Origin: Anaerolineales bacterium
GTDB lineage: Bacteria > Chloroflexota > Anaerolineae > UBA7937
NCBI GenBank assembly: GCA_030593425.1
Contig: JAUVHF010000035.1
Span: 1-11,916 of the forward strand
Reading direction: 5' to 3'
Length of the DNA stretch: 11,916 nucleotides
Under the pieces are notes generated by a model. That model was given only the letters and a program-made list of their open reading frames with translations, was not told the DNA's origin and made no database searches. Below are positions 1-7,323 of this stretch, piece after piece. Position numbers and translations under genes: made by a program. Position 1 is the first letter of the stretch. The number at the start of each line of letters is the position of its first letter.

Positions 1-1014
1 TTGCTGGAGGAAGGCTTTGGGGTTCTAGCCAGCAAAGATGGCTATATCCTCTTGCAAAGGGGCCTCCCCGATGCTCAAGAGCTCTCTTCGGAGTTCTATG
101 ATTTCGCTCGTGTGGACAGCCCAGAGATGGAATATCCGGCCGCGGTAGATTTCGGGGGAGTCTTGCGCTTCCTAGGCTTCGGTCTCGCCCCAGAGGGAAA
201 GATGACCGGTCTCTCTCTCTACTGGCAGGCCCTGACCCCTCTAACACGGGATTATCGCATCTACCCCTTCTTCTATGACGATGCAGGTCGAATCATCGAG
301 GATACTACGCTCAGGCCCATGACCACGGCCCTCTGGTATCCTACCAGCAGATGGCAGAGGGGCGAAGTGGTGGAGATGAAGACCCTCCCTTGGGATGTAG
401 GAGACGATTTTAGTGTCGGGCTAGGGGTGATGGGAGGGGAGGATTGGAGGATCGTCGAAGATAGATTGCCTCTGGAGGTGGTGACCTCCACCCTGGTGGT
501 CTCCTCCTTCGACGAAGGCACGGCTCTCAAATTGTTGGAGGTGCGGGACGGCCAACCAGTTACCCCCAGAAGGTTGTTTGAGCCCCCTTCTATCCCCCAC
601 CCTCTTCGGGCCGACCTGGCTCATAAGGTCAGGCTTTTGGGGTACGGCCTTAGACCTGACACTTTTTATGCGGGTGAACCCCTACATCTGACCCTCTATT
701 GGCAGGCCCTAGCCAAGATACAAAAGGATTACACCGTCTTTACCCATCTTATGGATAAAGAGGGGCGGATCTGGGGACAGAAAGATAACTTCCCCGCCGA
801 GGGCACTCGACCCACCTCGCGCTGGTTGGTAGGGGAGATCGTGGTGGACGAGTACGATATACCGGTGCGGGGGGATGCTCCCCCTGGGGAGTACACCATC
901 GAGATCGGCATGTACGATCTGATTTCGGGGGAGAGGCTTGCCGCCTTCGATGTAGAGGGAGAGCGGTTGGTCGATGATAGGGTCATCGTGACCAAAGTAG
1001 AGGTAGAGAGGTAA
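1..1014 (+). CDS. C-terminal part of a DUF2079-type membrane protein with two C-terminal beta modules (5' truncated by window)
   Basis: The frame is open from base 1 and stops with TAA at 1012-1014. The TTG at base 1 is simply the window edge, so the real start lies upstream. Residues 4-21 (EGFGVLASKDGYILLQRG) resemble the end of DUF2079 predicted membrane proteins, where a 'yGv.a..dgy.lL.rG' strand closes the extracytoplasmic part. There is no membrane segment in the visible part. Two beta-rich modules follow. Module A (about residues 48-168) has LYWQAL at 73-78 and PTSRW at 114-118 but lacks the usual PPGEY and GERL signatures. Module B (about 200-335) is complete, with LYWQAL 232-237, PTSRW 271-275, PPGEY 294-298 and SGERL 309-313. 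The same modules end two other GT-C-like proteins downstream, which suggests a related surface-glycosylation role. The stop overlaps the next start (TAATG). The coding call is certain; the DUF2079 assignment rests on a short tail and is moderate. Confidence 0.8.
   Translation: MLEEGFGVLASKDGYILLQRGLPDAQELSSEFYDFARVDSPEMEYPAAVDFGGVLRFLGFGLAPEGKMTGLSLYWQALTPLTRDYRIYPFFYDDAGRIIEDTTLRPMTTALWYPTSRWQRGEVVEMKTLPWDVGDDFSVGLGVMGGEDWRIVEDRLPLEVVTSTLVVSSFDEGTALKLLEVRDGQPVTPRRLFEPPSIPHPLRADLAHKVRLLGYGLRPDTFYAGEPLHLTLYWQALAKIQKDYTVFTHLMDKEGRIWGQKDNFPAEGTRPTSRWLVGEIVVDEYDIPVRGDAPPGEYTIEIGMYDLISGERLAAFDVEGERLVDDRVIVTKVEVER
142..1005 (+). repeat. two tandem extracytoplasmic beta-sandwich-like modules (copies 1-2)
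   Basis: Copy 1 covers about 142-504 and copy 2 about 598-1005. The shared order of signatures is: hydrophobic strand plus LLGY/FLGF, G-E/K-x-x-x-L, L-T-L-Y-W-Q-A-L, D-Y-T-V-F-x-H-L, D-x-x-G, Q-K-D, P-T-S-R-W, G-E-I-V-x-D-E-Y, P-P-G-E-Y, G-M-Y, S-G-E-R-L and a closing V-x-V strand. Copy 2 carries all of these. Copy 1 keeps the first half through PTSRW but diverges afterwards. The alternating hydrophobic pattern suggests an all-beta fold of about 135 residues. I do not recognise an established name, and ligand binding is only a guess. Confidence 0.75.
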
Positions 1015-1967
1015 TGCGTCATCGACTCTTTAACCTCCTGAGAATGGTGATCAGTTTAGGGCTCTTGGCCTTCTTCTTGACCAAGGTGGGGGTGCGGGAG
1101 ACCTGGGAGAGGCTTCAGGGAGCCAATATAGGCTATCTCTTGGCGGTTTTCCTCCTCTATCTGGTTAGCATAGTGCTCCGTTCCTACCGCTGGCGAATAT
1201 TCCTGAACGCCCAAGGGGTGCGGGCGTCGCTGCCTAAATTAATCTCTCTTTACCTTATAGGGGTCTTCTTCAACCTGGTGCTCCCCTCGGGCTTCGGCGG
1301 CGATGTGGTGAGGGTCTATGAACTCTCCCAATATAGCAGCCGCACCGCCAGTTCCATAACCACCGTCTTCATGGATCGGCTGAGTGGCTTCCTCGCTCTC
1401 TTCGCCATGGCCACACTAGCCCTGGCCTTCAGTTACCGGTTGGTGCCTCCTGAGGTGGCGGTGACTATTATCGCCATCTTCCTGGCCAGCCTGGTGGGCA
1501 CCGGAGCCCTATTCAGCCGTCCCCTCTGGCGAAGGCTGAAGGAGTTGCCTCTCCTCTCCTCCCTGGCTCAGCGGGAGAGGGTGAAGGAACTATACCTTTC
1601 GGCTCAAACCTATAGTTTGCCCCCCTTTGTCCAAGCCATCTCCCTCTCCTTGGCCTTCAATATCCTCTTGATGATTATGAACTACCTCGCGGCTCTATCT
1701 TTCGGGGTCGAGATATCCTTTTGGTATTTCTTGCTCTTTGTACCTCTCATCTCCTTCCTCCTGGTTCTGCCCATCTCCCTGAGCGGGCTGGGGGTGCGGG
1801 AGGGGGCCTACATCTACCTCTTCAGCCGGGTTGGCGTCCCCTCCTCTTCGGCCCTGGCCATCTCCCTTTCCATTTATGCGGTGACCGTGGCCACCGGTCT
1901 GATCGGCGCCCTCATCTACGCTGTGGAGGGGTATAAGGGGATGAAGAGAAGCGGTCAATCTAGGTAG
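1014..1967 (+). CDS. LPG-synthase-TM / UPF0104 family flippase-like integral membrane protein
   Basis: This 317-residue, strongly hydrophobic protein has about eight membrane segments spread along its length. Family signatures are the LRSYRW stretch after the second helix (residues 55-60), FNLVLPSGFGGDVVR (86-100) and the late GLGVREGAY (258-266). These match the PF03706 'lysylphosphatidylglycerol synthase transmembrane region', also annotated as flippase-like. Stand-alone members lack the cytosolic tRNA-dependent aminoacyltransferase domain of MprF, as this one does, and often sit in glycan or glycolipid clusters. The inferred role is movement or handling of a lipid or polyprenyl-linked substrate in the cytoplasmic membrane; the actual substrate cannot be read from the sequence. 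The ATG shares one base with the upstream stop (TAATG), and AGAGG at 999-1003 lies 10 nt upstream, so translation is probably coupled. Length is normal for the family. Confidence 0.9.
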   Translation: MRHRLFNLLRMVISLGLLAFFLTKVGVRETWERLQGANIGYLLAVFLLYLVSIVLRSYRWRIFLNAQGVRASLPKLISLYLIGVFFNLVLPSGFGGDVVRVYELSQYSSRTASSITTVFMDRLSGFLALFAMATLALAFSYRLVPPEVAVTIIAIFLASLVGTGALFSRPLWRRLKELPLLSSLAQRERVKELYLSAQTYSLPPFVQAISLSLAFNILLMIMNYLAALSFGVEISFWYFLLFVPLISFLLVLPISLSGLGVREGAYIYLFSRVGVPSSSALAISLSIYAVTVATGLIGALIYAVEGYKGMKRSGQSR

Positions 1968-1980
1968 AGGGTTAAGATCA

Positions 1981-2118
1981 AAGGTTGGTGAATCGAGAAG
2001 ATATCGATGTGGCAAGCGAGGGAACAAAGGACAGCCGAGGGTGGCGCTCTACGAGATGGACGGCAAGAGGCTTCCAGGTGATCGAGTGCTCTTGGGGGCG
2101 GTTGAGGTTACCCCATAG
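1981..2118 (+). pseudogene. decayed 3' end of a module-bearing glycosyltransferase gene
   Basis: Within the 210-bp spacer 1968-2177, codons 2041-2118 read VALYEMDGKRLPGDRVLLGAVEVTP followed by TAG. This matches the end of the module seen in neighbouring proteins; for comparison, the protein ending at 7263 closes with GDRILLGVVGVAP and has VGMY before it. In the relic, VALYE runs straight into MDGKRLPGDR, so roughly ten residues of the S/T-GERL loop seem to be deleted. Upstream the same frame becomes unlike the family. A different frame at 1985-2026 reads LVNREDIDVASEGT, loosely like the V-x-D-E-Y-D-I-x-V-x-x-G-T part of intact copies, which suggests a frameshift. There is no start codon with a ribosome site in front. 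The C-terminal match is clear; the upstream part is tentative. Confidence 0.7.
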
Positions 2119-2173
2119 GTCACATCCACGCTTCGCGCCGGTCATGCTAAACTGAACCATCATTTCTCTCCCT

Positions 2174-2178
2174 GAGGG
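2174..2178 (+). promoter_or_regulatory. ribosome binding site (GAGGG) that favours the ATG at 2187
   Basis: GAGGG at 2174-2178 lies 8 nt before the ATG at 2187, a normal spacing. The in-frame GTG at 2178 overlaps this motif and has no good site of its own, so the ATG (or the TTG at 2184) is the better start. Confidence 0.55.
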
Positions 2179-2186
2179 TGTTGTTG

Positions 2187-5009
2187 ATGGATAAGAGGGG
2201 GTTGAAAGCTTTACTCATCCTGGGGATGCTCATTCTCTTGGCCTTCGGCTTGCACCTCTATCGGCTGGAGGCCAAAAGCCTATGGCAAGATGAGGGGCTC
2301 AGCGCCTACCGAGCCAGCCAAAGCCTCCCCTTCATCCTCTCTAACACCATCTTCATCCAGGGTTACCCCACCCATGATACCCAGCCACCCCTCTATTTCA
2401 TCCTTTTACATCTAGTTTTCCGGTTCGCTGGCCGAGGCGAGTTCAGCGGTCGCTTCCTTTCTCTCTTCTTCAGCGTTCTTACGGTGCCCTTGATCTACTT
2501 AACAGGGAAAAGGCTTTTCAGCCAGGCCCCAGGGATCTGGGCTTCCTCCCTGGCTGCCCTTTCGCCGCTCTACCTCTGGTACGCCCAGGAACTCCGTATG
2601 TATAGTCTATTGGTGTTCTTGGGGCTCCTCTCTTTCTACGCCATGCTGCGGGCTCTTGGGATAGGCGAGAGTAGTCCAAGGCTCGACCGACGCTGGTTGG
2701 GTTTCTATGCCCTAGTGACCGGGGCTATGCTATACACCCATTACACCGGTTTTTTCCTCCTCCTTTTCGAGGCTCTGGTTCTCTTCGTCGATGGCCTGTT
2801 GCGCCGACGGTGGACGCTCCTCTGCTTGTTCGCACTGGTTCTCCTGGTGGCCCTCCCTTTGATCCCCTTCGCTATGCACCGGCTGCTTACGCCTACCGTG
2901 GAGAGAGGTTATAGGTTTGTCCCCCTTTTCATCATCCTGCGCGACCTTTTGAACTCCTTCAGTCTGGGCATATCCGTAGATATGAAAGAGGTTCTAGGGC
3001 TGGATCTGCTCTTTTTGGCCCTTTTCCTTTTGGGATGTTCTGTGCTGGACCAGGGAGATCCCCAAGCCAGGCTGGGGAAATCTCTTCTCCTCTCAGGCTA
3101 TCTCTTTCTCCCCATCTTGACCCTCTACTCCCTTTCCCACATTAAACCCATGTATCAGGGGGTGCGCCACCTCATCATCGTCTCACCGGCCTATTACCTG
3201 GGCCTGGGAGCAGGCTTGGACTCTCTTAGGAGGAGAGCCTTGCCGCTTTTGCCCCCAGCGATTATCCTTCTCCTGGGAGGTCTGTTCTATTCTACCTATA
3301 ACTATCATTTCGATGAGAGATATATCAAGGACGATTTCCGCTCCCTGGTGCGATATATTGAGGAGTATTCCGGGCCCGGGGATCTGGTGGTCTTTAACGA
3401 CGCGGTCATCTCTCATACATGGGAGTATTATGCTCGTAGCGATCTCGACTGGACCGCCCTACCTCGATACCCTGAAAAGGCAGGCCCCACCACGGTGAAA
3501 GAGATGGAGCGTCTGTTCGAAGCATATGAAGGGATATGGCTGGTCTACGGTCCTGGGGAGCCTCTGCGGGACCGCTCTGGCTTGGTGACAAAGTGGTGTG
3601 AGGAGCACCTCTTCAAGGCGGATGACAGGGTCTTCCCCGCCACCACTACCCTGATAGCAACGGCCTACTACCTCCCCCGCTCCCCCATCTTGGAAAGCCC
3701 GCCACCCATGGCTGAGGAGGTAGGAGCGAAACTGGGCGACAGGTTGCTCCTCCTCGGCTATGAGAGGGGGTGGCCAGAGGTCAGTGACAAGGTATACTTA
3801 ACCCTCTTCTGGCGGGTTAAAGATGCGCTGACAGAAGAATATTCCTTCTCTTTCCGGCTGAGGGACGAAGAGGGGCAACTATGGGTCCAGAACGACCTCA
3901 TCCCCTTTAACGATCTCTACCCCACTCCCCGCTGGGAACCCCACAAAGTGGTAGCCCTGCCCGTCGTTACCCCCCTCCCCCCCGGTACACCGCCTGGGTT
4001 ATACCAACTGTTCCTGAGGGTATATTCCCGCCAGGATGGGCGGGAGGTGGAGGTGTTAGATGAAAAAGGGGTTCCTGGGGGAACCGCCGTATCTCTAGGG
4101 AGGCTCCAACTCCTCCCATCACAACTCACTAGCCCCCAGGCGGTCTCTCTCCAACATCGCCGCCGGGAGGAGTTCGGAGGCCGATTGAGGCTTCTGGGGT
4201 ATGAGTTGCCTTCCAAGGAGTGGCGGAGCGGGGAGAACCTTCACCTCGAATTATATTGGCAGGCGATGGCCAGCCTGACCGAGAATTACGAAGTGGTGTT
4301 GCAAATCGTGGATGAGAGAGGGAAGGTTCTTCGAGAGAGAGCCTACTATCCATCTAAGGCTGACTACCCCACCAGTCGCTGGGCGGTGGGCTCCCTGGTA
4401 CGGGGCCAGTACGACCTCCTGATCCCTCCCACCGCTGAGGGGGGAAGGGTTCACCTAGTTCTAAAGGTGCGGGAGGAGAAGATGGGGAGGTTTCTCCCCC
4501 TAGGGCCCAACTGGTGGCCCATCAAAGGGTATGGCCTGGCTCTAGCTACGTTGACCGTGGCTGAGCAAGAGCGCACTTTCCAACCCCCTTCCGTTCAGCA
4601 CCCCATGCGCGCCGATCTGGGGGGCAGAGTCGAGTTTCTCGGTTATGACCTGGATAAGAGCCGAGTTGGACGAGGCGAGAGCATCTCCCTTACTCTCTAC
4701 TGGCGCGCCTTAACGGAGATGGAGGTCAACTACCACATCTTCGTCCATCTCCTAGATGAAGAGGGAGAGAGGTGGGGCCAAAAGGATGGCCCCCCAGTAG
4801 ATGGTTCTCGTCCTACCGCCGGTTGGGTGGAGGGGGAGGTCATCCGAGATGAGTATCAGATAGATATAGGAGAAGAGATCCCTGTCGGCGACTATCTGTT
4901 GACGGTGGGCATCTACAACCCGATAAGTGGAGAAAGGTTGCCAGTGCTAATAGGGGAGGAGCGGGTTCAAGGGGAACGGATAACCTTAGCCACATTGCGA
5001 GTGGAGTAG
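2187..5009 (+). CDS. GT39 / PMT_2-type GT-C membrane glycosyltransferase with three C-terminal beta modules
   Basis: This 940-residue protein (943 if begun at the GTG at 2178) starts with a membrane helix. Next come W-Q-D-E at residues 33-36, the first-loop acidic motif of GT-C enzymes, and HDTQPPLYFILLHL, typical of PMT_2/ArnT-like glycosyltransferases that use polyprenyl-phosphate sugars. QELRMYSLLVFLGLLSFYA and LYTHYTGFFLLLFEAL are further family hallmarks. About nine to eleven helices extend to roughly residue 375. Then comes the soluble segment with GPGDLVVFNDAVISHTWEYYA, as in many bacterial GT39 proteins. Three modules end the protein, at about residues 510-643, 655-794 and 800-940. 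It should act in the cytoplasmic membrane with the modules outside. Acceptor and donor are unknown. The preceding spacer holds a module relic. The protein is much longer than typical GT39 members (about 500-600) because of the modules. Confidence 0.88.
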   Translation: MDKRGLKALLILGMLILLAFGLHLYRLEAKSLWQDEGLSAYRASQSLPFILSNTIFIQGYPTHDTQPPLYFILLHLVFRFAGRGEFSGRFLSLFFSVLTVPLIYLTGKRLFSQAPGIWASSLAALSPLYLWYAQELRMYSLLVFLGLLSFYAMLRALGIGESSPRLDRRWLGFYALVTGAMLYTHYTGFFLLLFEALVLFVDGLLRRRWTLLCLFALVLLVALPLIPFAMHRLLTPTVERGYRFVPLFIILRDLLNSFSLGISVDMKEVLGLDLLFLALFLLGCSVLDQGDPQARLGKSLLLSGYLFLPILTLYSLSHIKPMYQGVRHLIIVSPAYYLGLGAGLDSLRRRALPLLPPAIILLLGGLFYSTYNYHFDERYIKDDFRSLVRYIEEYSGPGDLVVFNDAVISHTWEYYARSDLDWTALPRYPEKAGPTTVKEMERLFEAYEGIWLVYGPGEPLRDRSGLVTKWCEEHLFKADDRVFPATTTLIATAYYLPRSPILESPPPMAEEVGAKLGDRLLLLGYERGWPEVSDKVYLTLFWRVKDALTEEYSFSFRLRDEEGQLWVQNDLIPFNDLYPTPRWEPHKVVALPVVTPLPPGTPPGLYQLFLRVYSRQDGREVEVLDEKGVPGGTAVSLGRLQLLPSQLTSPQAVSLQHRRREEFGGRLRLLGYELPSKEWRSGENLHLELYWQAMASLTENYEVVLQIVDERGKVLRERAYYPSKADYPTSRWAVGSLVRGQYDLLIPPTAEGGRVHLVLKVREEKMGRFLPLGPNWWPIKGYGLALATLTVAEQERTFQPPSVQHPMRADLGGRVEFLGYDLDKSRVGRGESISLTLYWRALTEMEVNYHIFVHLLDEEGERWGQKDGPPVDGSRPTAGWVEGEVIRDEYQIDIGEEIPVGDYLLTVGIYNPISGERLPVLIGEERVQGERITLATLRVE
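3718..5006 (+). repeat. three tandem beta modules (copies 3-5)
   Basis: Copy 3 (about 3718-4116) has LLLLGYERG, LTLFWRV, YPTPRW and PPGLYQL. Copy 4 (about 4150-4570) has LRLLGYEL, LELYWQAM, a Y-E-V-V strand and YPTSRW, but has lost the PPGEY and GERL elements. Copy 5 (about 4585-5006) is near-canonical: FLGYDL, LTLYWRAL, FVHLLDEEGERWGQKD, RPTAGW, GEVIRDEY, VGDYLLTVGIY and SGERL. Its lead-in FQPPSVQHPMRADLGGRV closely matches FEPPSIPHPLRADLAHKV at residues 193-210 of the first protein. The last copy is therefore the best preserved in this protein too. Confidence 0.75.
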
Positions 5010-5019
5010 AGATTCTAGA

Positions 5020-7263
5020 GTGACTGGAAAGATCAGGGCGCTTTGGCGCGAAGATTGGGCCATAGGGCTTATTCTCTTCGCCTTTATCGGGTTGGGGGTC
5101 ACCTATAGCCTGGTTACCCCCATCTTCGAGGCGCCCGACGAGATCCAACACTATTTCTATGTCCAGTACTTGGCCGATGAAAGGTCTCTTCCCGCTCTGA
5201 CCATACCGGAAGAGGAGCCATTTCAGCAAGAGGGGAGCCAACCGCCTCTCTATTATCTCTTGGGCGCCTTCGCTACCTTCTGGATCGATACCGATGACGC
5301 CCTATCCCTTCTAAGCCCCAACCCTTACGCTAACGTGGGCATCCCCCTGGCGCCGGGGAACAAGAACGTTATCATCCATACCGACCGTGAGGCGTTTCCC
5401 TTTCGTGGTGCTACTTTAGCCATCCATCTGGTCCGATTCCTATCGGTTTTGCTAGGGGCCGTCACCGTGCTCTCGACCTATCTCCTGGCCAGGGAGATAT
5501 TCCCCCAGGATAGGGCCTTGGCCCTAGGTGCTGCTTCCATCAACGCCTTCATCCCTCAATTCCTGTTCATCAGCGGAGCGGTGAATAACGATGGAGCGGT
5601 AACGGCAGCCTCGTCAATAGTTTTGCTCTTGGTCGTCCGTCTCATGAAGGCAGAACCTAACTGGAAGGGGTATCTGAGGTTGGGGTTGGCCCTGGGATTG
5701 GCCGCTCTAACCAAGCTAAGTGGCCTAGGCTTGGTAGCGGTAGCCTTGGCTGGGCTTTTGATTGTGGCCATAAAGCGGCGTTCGCCCAGAGTCTTGATAG
5801 AGGGCGCAGCCATTATCCTTCTTTCGGTGCTGCTTATCGCTGGGTGGTGGTACCTCCGAAACTGGAACCTTTACGGTGACCCCACAGCCCTCAACATACA
5901 TCTAGCCATCATGGGCATCAGGGAGAGGCCCCTTACCCTATCTCGCTTCCTTTACGAGATGGAGGGGTTCAAAACCTCCTTCTGGGCCCTCTTCGGTTGG
6001 TTCAACCTTCTGGCCGGTCCGGCCATCTATCGTTTCTTCGATCTTCTCACCTTGGTGGCTCTTTTGGGACTCATGGGGGTCATAATCAAGGGCTTGCGGG
6101 GCGAACACCACCCCTCTTTCCCATACCTGAGCCCTTTACTTTTGTGGCTCCCTATCCTCGCTATCAGTTTCTACAGTTGGACGGCAAAGACCCCTGCCAC
6201 TCAGGGGCGGTTAGCCTTTCCAGCCATCTCGGTGATCTCCCTTCTGCTCTTTTGGGGTCTGAGGCAGTTTGTGCCGCGGCGCCATACTAAGTTCTTGCCC
6301 CTTATTCTGGGAAGCACCCTTTTGGCTATGGCGGTTATCTCCCCTTTCCGTTATATCGCTCCTGCCTATGCTAGGCCTCCTTTGCTTTCCGAGGAGGAAG
6401 TGGGGTCCATATCTCATCGATTGGAGGTTAACTATGAGGGAGAGATCAAGCTGTTAGGTTACGATATTCAGGAGAGGGTGATTAGCCCCGGCGAATTCTT
6501 GCATATCACCCTGTATTGGCAATCCCTAAAAGTCATGGAGCGAGATTATACTGTATACTTGAAACTCTTTGGGCCCCACAACGAGGTGATAGGTCAGACC
6601 GATACCTATCCTGGCCTCGGCTCCTACCCGACCACCCTTTGGCAAGAGGGGGATATAATAAAAGACACCTATGCTCTGGGTATTGAGAGGCGGGTAGAAC
6701 TCCCCTTCGCGGCCTTCATAGGGGTGGGTCTCTATGAGACAGCGACCCTCAGGGATTTGGCCGCTTACGGAGGAGAGGGGCAAGCGGTTGACCGCGTGAT
6801 CATCGGGCAGGTGAAGGTCGCTCGACGGCGGCCCCCAGAATATCAGGTCCCCAACCCTCTACATTTTGATCTTGACAACAAGGTTGCGCTCGTGGGATAT
6901 GAAATCGATCCCATCAGGGTAAAGGCTGGAGGAACTCTTCACCTGACCCTTTATTGGCAAGCCCAACAGGAGATAGATAGGGATTACACCGTCTTCACCC
7001 ATCTGATAGACGAGGGGAACCAGATATGGGCCCAAAAGGATAACCCGCCCCTAGGGGGGAACTACCCCACCTCGCTATGGGATGCAGGGGAAGTAGTGAA
7101 AGATGAGTATGAGTTGAGAGTGAAGGAGGGAACCCCTCCTGGTGAATACCTCTTAGAGGTGGGCATGTACCTTCCCTCGACGGGGGAAAGGCTTTCTGTC
7201 TTAGAACGGGGAAAGGTGGTGGGAGACAGGATACTCCTGGGAGTCGTGGGGGTGGCTCCCTGA
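5020..7263 (+). CDS. DUF2142/GT39-like GT-C membrane protein with two C-terminal beta modules
   Basis: This 747-residue protein starts at GTG 5020, 10 nt after the previous stop. The ribosome site is weak (GGAG at 5003-5006, 13 nt away), so coupling to the upstream gene is likely. After a first helix comes P-I-F-E-A-P-D-E-I-Q-H (residues 34-44), the acidic first-loop motif of GT-C/DUF2142-type proteins. QPPLYYLLGAFA and ISGAVNNDGAVTAASSIVLLL follow, both typical of that group. Some ten helices extend to about residue 445. Two modules close the protein. Copy 6 (about 464-604) keeps HITLYWQSL, DYTVYLKLF, YPTTLW and VGLYE. Copy 7 (about 608-747) is canonical. The likely role is transfer of a lipid-linked sugar on the outer face of the membrane, with substrate unknown. 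DUF2142 and GT39 are hard to separate by eye; the GT-C fold is more certain than the family. Confidence 0.85.
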   Translation: MTGKIRALWREDWAIGLILFAFIGLGVTYSLVTPIFEAPDEIQHYFYVQYLADERSLPALTIPEEEPFQQEGSQPPLYYLLGAFATFWIDTDDALSLLSPNPYANVGIPLAPGNKNVIIHTDREAFPFRGATLAIHLVRFLSVLLGAVTVLSTYLLAREIFPQDRALALGAASINAFIPQFLFISGAVNNDGAVTAASSIVLLLVVRLMKAEPNWKGYLRLGLALGLAALTKLSGLGLVAVALAGLLIVAIKRRSPRVLIEGAAIILLSVLLIAGWWYLRNWNLYGDPTALNIHLAIMGIRERPLTLSRFLYEMEGFKTSFWALFGWFNLLAGPAIYRFFDLLTLVALLGLMGVIIKGLRGEHHPSFPYLSPLLLWLPILAISFYSWTAKTPATQGRLAFPAISVISLLLFWGLRQFVPRRHTKFLPLILGSTLLAMAVISPFRYIAPAYARPPLLSEEEVGSISHRLEVNYEGEIKLLGYDIQERVISPGEFLHITLYWQSLKVMERDYTVYLKLFGPHNEVIGQTDTYPGLGSYPTTLWQEGDIIKDTYALGIERRVELPFAAFIGVGLYETATLRDLAAYGGEGQAVDRVIIGQVKVARRRPPEYQVPNPLHFDLDNKVALVGYEIDPIRVKAGGTLHLTLYWQAQQEIDRDYTVFTHLIDEGNQIWAQKDNPPLGGNYPTSLWDAGEVVKDEYELRVKEGTPPGEYLLEVGMYLPSTGERLSVLERGKVVGDRILLGVVGVAP
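6410..7260 (+). repeat. two tandem beta modules (copies 6-7)
   Basis: Copy 6 lies at about 6410-6830 and copy 7 at about 6841-7260. Copy 7 carries LVGYEI, LTLYWQAQ, DYTVFTHLIDEGN, AQKD, YPTSLW, GEVVKDEYEL, PPGEYLLEVGMY, TGERL and GDRILLGVVGV. Its D-Y-T-V-F-T-H-L strand is identical to that of copy 2, and 15 bases are the same at DNA level (726-740 and 6981-6995). Copy 6 lacks PPGEY and has TLRDLAAYG where TGERL would be. Confidence 0.75.
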
Positions 7264-7297
7264 TGCGGCGATCTTGCCAGAGGGGGGCTAAATATGC

Positions 7298-7309
7298 TAC
7301 CATCTGGTA
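7298..7309. promoter_or_regulatory. short perfect dyad TACCA-TC-TGGTA before the GT2 gene
   Basis: The 60-bp gap 7264-7323 is the only spacer between the membrane-enzyme genes and the sugar-nucleotide run. It contains TACCATCTGGTA, a 5-bp perfect inverted repeat with a 2-nt centre, overlapping an AT-richer stretch (TAAATATGCTA). It could be an operator or hairpin at a promoter, but no well-spaced -35/-10 pair is visible. It is too short to be significant on its own. Confidence 0.2.
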
Positions 7310-7323
7310 CTTGAGGCAGAGAT

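Noticed and set aside
1..3. TTG at base 1 as a true start codon
   Set aside because: The protein begins in the middle of a family tail (EGFGVLASKDGY) with no signal or membrane segment. The gene is simply cut by the window edge.
273..1022. Several antisense frames of 67-97 codons under the first gene
   Set aside because: They are shadows of the real gene with no motifs, and similar shadows appear under every gene in the window.
1968..2177. Riboswitch, small RNA or terminator in the 210-bp spacer
   Set aside because: I see no GC-rich hairpin with a T-run and no known RNA motif. The stretch is better explained as a coding relic followed by the leader of the GT39 gene.
7274..7298. Promoter with TTGCCA and TATGCT before the GT2 gene
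   Set aside because: The two hexamers are only 13 nt apart, too short for a normal sigma-70 type promoter.
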